Positions 60,553-64,000 of a DNA stretch of 64,000 nt are shown in pieces. Each line of letters begins with the position of its first letter. Position 1 is the stretch's first letter. Source of the stretch: Physcia stellaris (lineage: Eukaryota; Ascomycota; Lecanoromycetes; Caliciales; Physciaceae); assembly GCA_018902385.1 (NCBI GenBank), contig JABSSW010000005.1, forward strand, positions 1,116,001 to 1,180,000. The letters run 5' to 3'. The notes beneath the pieces are model-generated. The model searched no databases, was not told the DNA's origin, and saw only the letters and a program-made list of their open reading frames with translations. The position numbers and the translations under genes were made by a program.

Positions 60553-61093
60553 AATTCATGATTGTTTCGATATGCGAATGATATTGAATTATCATCGTTA
60601 TATTGATTATCATTTTAATGCAAAACAACATTTCGAATTGTGTTTTTTTCAAAAAAAAAATCATGACAAAAACAATTTGACGCATATTGTTTTTAAATTT
60701 TTTTTTGTCATTTTTTTGTATCATTATACGTTTTTCAAATAATAAAATTTTTGTATAATAAAACACGCGTTCATGTTTGATTCAATTGTTTCGTTGTTTC
60801 GATTTGAATTCAAATCAATTTTTTTTTCGTTTGCGTTGTTTTTTTTTGAAAATTTTCGTCATGACGTTTGAAATTTGAAATATTCAATTTTTTACGTACA
60901 AATCGATCATTTTTTTTATCATTTAATATAAAAAATTTGAAAACATTTTTTGATGCACATTGAATAAATAATGTTTTCAAACAAAATTATTGATCGATTT
61001 GATGTATTCGTGTCGATTTTGATCGTTTTTTTTTCATTTTTTTTGTCGTTGTTTTTTGATTTGATTTTTGTTAATTTGATAATTACGCATAAA

Positions 61094-61843
61094 TCAATGT
61101 TCGTGTGAATGTAAATTTTCAAATTTTTTATTTGACGTCATACAAATCGAACAATGAAATTTGTTTTTGACATTCGTGATCAATGTTTGTTTCGAATAAT
61201 CGATCGATATATTCATTAAAATCGAATGACATTTTTTAAATTTGTCGTTTGCGCATCGTATCGAAATTTCAAAAATCGCATATTGTTTCAATGTTGATAC
61301 GATAATAAAAATTAATTTATCAATTTTTTCGCAAAAAATTGTTAATTTACGACATAACATGATTTTCATAAATTTATAATAAAATTTCGTTTTTATATTG
61401 TTTTCGTCAATCGATATCGAAATTAAATTCAATAAAATAACGTTTAATCGAAAACGTTGTTTTATGATCGCATCGTTCAAATTCGTTATAATCATATATA
61501 TCGATCATAATTGTGACACGTCATTTATGACGTTCAATTTAAATTGATTATTCATCAATTTAATCGATATTATTGTCGTTTCGACAAACAATTTTTTTTG
61601 CACGCGTTATCATCAATTTGTTGTGTGCATTTTTGTTTATATTCGAATATCGTCGTTTGTCGCGTGTGTTTCGTTCGACGTCGTAATTTCGTATTTACGA
61701 ATAAACGCATATATTAAATTGTTCGTAAAAAATTCGTGTTTTATGAAAAATTTCAATATTTTGATACAATCGCGATAATACAACGAATAACGATTGACGA
61801 AAACATTTTCAATCATCGATTTCACGACAAATTTTTTTTTCAT
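61094..61843 (-). pseudogene. Mutated Plavaka-like (KDZ superfamily) transposase fragment
   Basis: Two minus-strand frames carry blocks typical of fungal Plavaka transposases. The upstream one (61,843-61,637) has LYYRDCIKILKFFIKHEFF followed by NNLIYAFIRKYE, resembling the family's YRDP...FL...HP.F...LIYAP.R.Y. The downstream one (61,495-61,094) has KKCHSILMNISIDYSKQTL followed by ITNVKNKFHCSIC, resembling CHPIL...DYPEQ.L.T..K...CP.C. The order is right for that family. Stops and substitutions are those of RIP-like decay. Confidence 0.5.
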
Positions 61844-63234
61844 TCATTCATCGTTGTGAATATTTTTGTTCAATATGTTCAACATATTTTATCAATTGAT
61901 ATCATTTTTTATATGTGCGTGTTTTTCACATAAATTTCAATTTTTCGTCGATACAAAATTGATTTATCGTTTTTTTAATGCATTTGTTGTCGTTGAATTA
62001 TTTAACAAACGCATATGCGCACGATAATTCGAAAAAATAATGTAATTTTTTTTATTGTTGAATTTTTGTCGTTTGAATTGTAATCAATTTTCAACGATTT
62101 TTCAATTTTGATATCGATTACGTTTTCATAAATTATGATTTTGATAATCGAATTTTCGACAAATTTTTTGATTTTTTTGATAAAATTGTCAAAATTTGTA
62201 TCGTTGATGATTGATTCGATGTTGGAAATAATCAACATCGATTTTCGATATGATTTTTTTGTTTGTTTGTTCATTTTGATAATTTTTTTACGAAAACGTG
62301 ATTTTGCAAATGTATATTTTTTTATCGTTTCATCATTTGCGATTGAAATTGATAATGTTGAACATTTGCGCGAATGAATTGAAAAAACGCGATTGTTTTT
62401 ATCAATATAAAAACAATTTCGACAATATCATATTTTCATTTGTTGATTTTAAAATGTGATAATTGAAAAAACGAATTCGAAAATTTATAATGTTTTTGAT
62501 TGTGAAAATTTCAATGAAAATCAAAACGAAAAAAATGAAAAATTTGAAAAACGAAATTTTGACATTTAATTGAAATCAATTGTTCGATGATGAACGATAA
62601 TTGAAATGACGATAATTGAAAATTCAAATTTCGATACAACGATTCATATTTTGTTTTAAATTGTTAAAAATCAATTTCAAATTCGTTTTCAAATGCGTTT
62701 GTGTTCATTTTAACAAACAAAAATTTTGAAATGTATTCACGTATCAAAAAATTTATCGATTGTTGTTTCGATATAATGTCGCAATGTATGCAAATTGCGC
62801 ATGTAATCAAAAATAATTCGTAATTTTAACGTGTGTTGAATTTGATGTGATTAAATTTCGCATTAATTTAATTAATAAACAAATCGTTTTATATTTTTCA
62901 TTTCATTTTTACATTATTTTTCAATTGAACAAAAAGTTTGTTGTCGTCGTTGCGAACAAATTTATATCGTCATTGTCAAATTGCAAACGTCAATTAATCG
63001 TCGTGATCGACAATTTCGATAATTCACTAATTGTTGTCAAAAATTTATTCGTTTTGTTTTTTTCGTCGAATTTTTCAATTTTTTACAAATTCAATCGAAT
63101 AAAAAAAAAATTGCAAATTTGTTTTTTCGTTTCAAAAAAAAACGTCATTTTGTCATTTTCGAAATTGTCACGTTGTCGAAATTTTGTTAAAAATTCGTGA
63201 ATTCGCAATCAATGTTGTTTTTTTTTATCAAAAA

Positions 63235-63535
63235 ATCGAATTGTGTCAAAAATCGCGATTGTTTTATCAATGAAAAATTTTTGCATCAAATAAACGTTGA
63301 TGCAAAAATTGTTTAATCAATAAAAAATTAAAAATTAAATTTTGATGTTGAAAAAAATCAACACAAAAATTGAAAATTTCATCAAAAATTCGATTTGTGT
63401 CAAAAATCGCGATTGTTTTATCAATGAAAAATTTTTGCATCAAATAAACGTTGATGCAAAAATTGTTTCGATCAATAAAAAATCAAAACATTTAAACAAT
63501 AAAAAAAATTAAATTTTGATGTTGAAATTTTTTTT
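63235..63535. repeat. Tandem duplication of about 157 bp containing a perfect hairpin
   Basis: GTGTCAAAAATCGCGATTGT recurs at about 63,243 and 63,397, and both copies continue through AATTTTGATGTTGAAA. Each contains TTTTTGCATCAA and TTGATGCAAAAA separated by 7 nt, a 12-bp perfect stem. Confidence 0.65.
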
Positions 63536-64000
63536 TTCGCGCGTTTTTCGAATCGAATCGAACAACACAAAATTTAATCAAATTTGTCGTTATTTTGTCG
63601 ATTTGAATTGCGCGAAAATAAACAAACATTCGAAAACAAAAAAATATCAAAAATGTAAAATGATTCGCGTGCGTGAAAATGTTCGAAATTCGCGTTTTCA
63701 TTGATGTGTACATTTATTGTTGAATATTCGATTTTGAAAATCATTGTTGATCGAAAACGAAAAAAATAATTATTGTCGTCAATGTTGTTTTTTGAAAATG
63801 AAATGAAACGATGCAACAAATAAATGAAATTTTTGAAAAACGACGTTTTTCGCGTTAAAAAATCGATTGATAAATGAATACGAAACAAAAAAAATGATTT
63901 TAATCGTCGAAATCGATATTCGAAAATAAAATAAAACGATGCAACAAATGAATAAAAACAATCAAAAACAACATTTATCACATTATGAAAACGATTGATG

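Larger units (their letters stand above)
54314..64000. other. AT-rich, gene-free isochore of RIP-like mutated repeats (block 2)
   Basis: Same composition and dinucleotide pattern as block 1, so the chromovirus sits inside one continuous AT-rich domain that runs off the end of the window. Intervals 54,314-57,640, 58,011-59,334, 60,553-61,090 and 61,900-63,230 hold no identified protein. Stretches of GAAAAATGAATTGAAAA-type simple repeat occur around 54,720-54,930. Confidence 0.85.

Noticed and set aside
16201-64000. Mitochondrial origin of the AT-rich DNA
   Set aside because: No tRNAs, rRNAs or respiratory genes are seen. The dinucleotide skew and recognisable gypsy and other transposon remains fit mutated nuclear repeats.

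Overview
The window looks like the nuclear genome of a filamentous ascomycete (Pezizomycotina). Genes carry short introns (about 53-176 nt) with GT..AG ends. The proteins are typical of that group: a sesquiterpene-type cyclase, a Cdc4-like myosin light chain, a Cue1-like CUE protein, an RBR ubiquitin ligase and a G-alpha-like protein with a fungal STAND-type N-terminus. I cannot name the species.

Layout. (1) 1-16.2 kb is ordinary gene-bearing DNA. It holds an alpha/beta hydrolase (-), a GNAT acetyltransferase (+), a terpene synthase (+), an RBR-type E3 ligase (-), the G-alpha-like/STAND-N fusion (-), the myosin light chain (-), a hotdog thioesterase (+) and the CUE protein (-). They do not form an obvious cluster or operon. 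(2) 16.2-47.6 kb is a gene-free AT-rich isochore of heavily mutated transposons: a 5.1-kb element with inverted-repeat arms over 1 kb long, a 7.6-kb Ty3/gypsy element with two LTRs, tandem arrays and a crypton-like fragment. (3) 47.6-54.3 kb is an almost intact, GC-normal Ty3/gypsy chromovirus on the minus strand, inserted into that mutated DNA. (4) 54.3-64 kb is AT-rich relic DNA again, with a second copy of a repeat seen at 41.7-43.9 kb, a 48-bp minisatellite and Plavaka-like transposase remains.

The most interesting observations are linked. A 118-bp element starting TGTG and ending CACA is present twice in the gene region, each time between perfect 13-bp target duplications. One copy sits inside the start codon of the terpene synthase gene, and the duplication restores the ATG. 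A 1,010-bp relative lies in the AT-rich block, also with a 13-bp duplication, and its empty target site survives in the other copy of the host repeat. Because the short copies are unmutated, they show directly what the mutation process did: nearly all changes are C-to-T at CpC and CpT (either strand), while CpA and CpG are spared. This is unlike classical RIP, which prefers CpA. The same dinucleotide pattern runs through the AT-rich DNA. The intact chromovirus escaped this process and has a Tf1-like self-priming arrangement.

Exon structures were worked out by eye from splice signals and reading phase. Those for the myosin light chain, thioesterase, CUE protein, terpene synthase and hydrolase close cleanly. 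The 3' half of the RBR gene does not.
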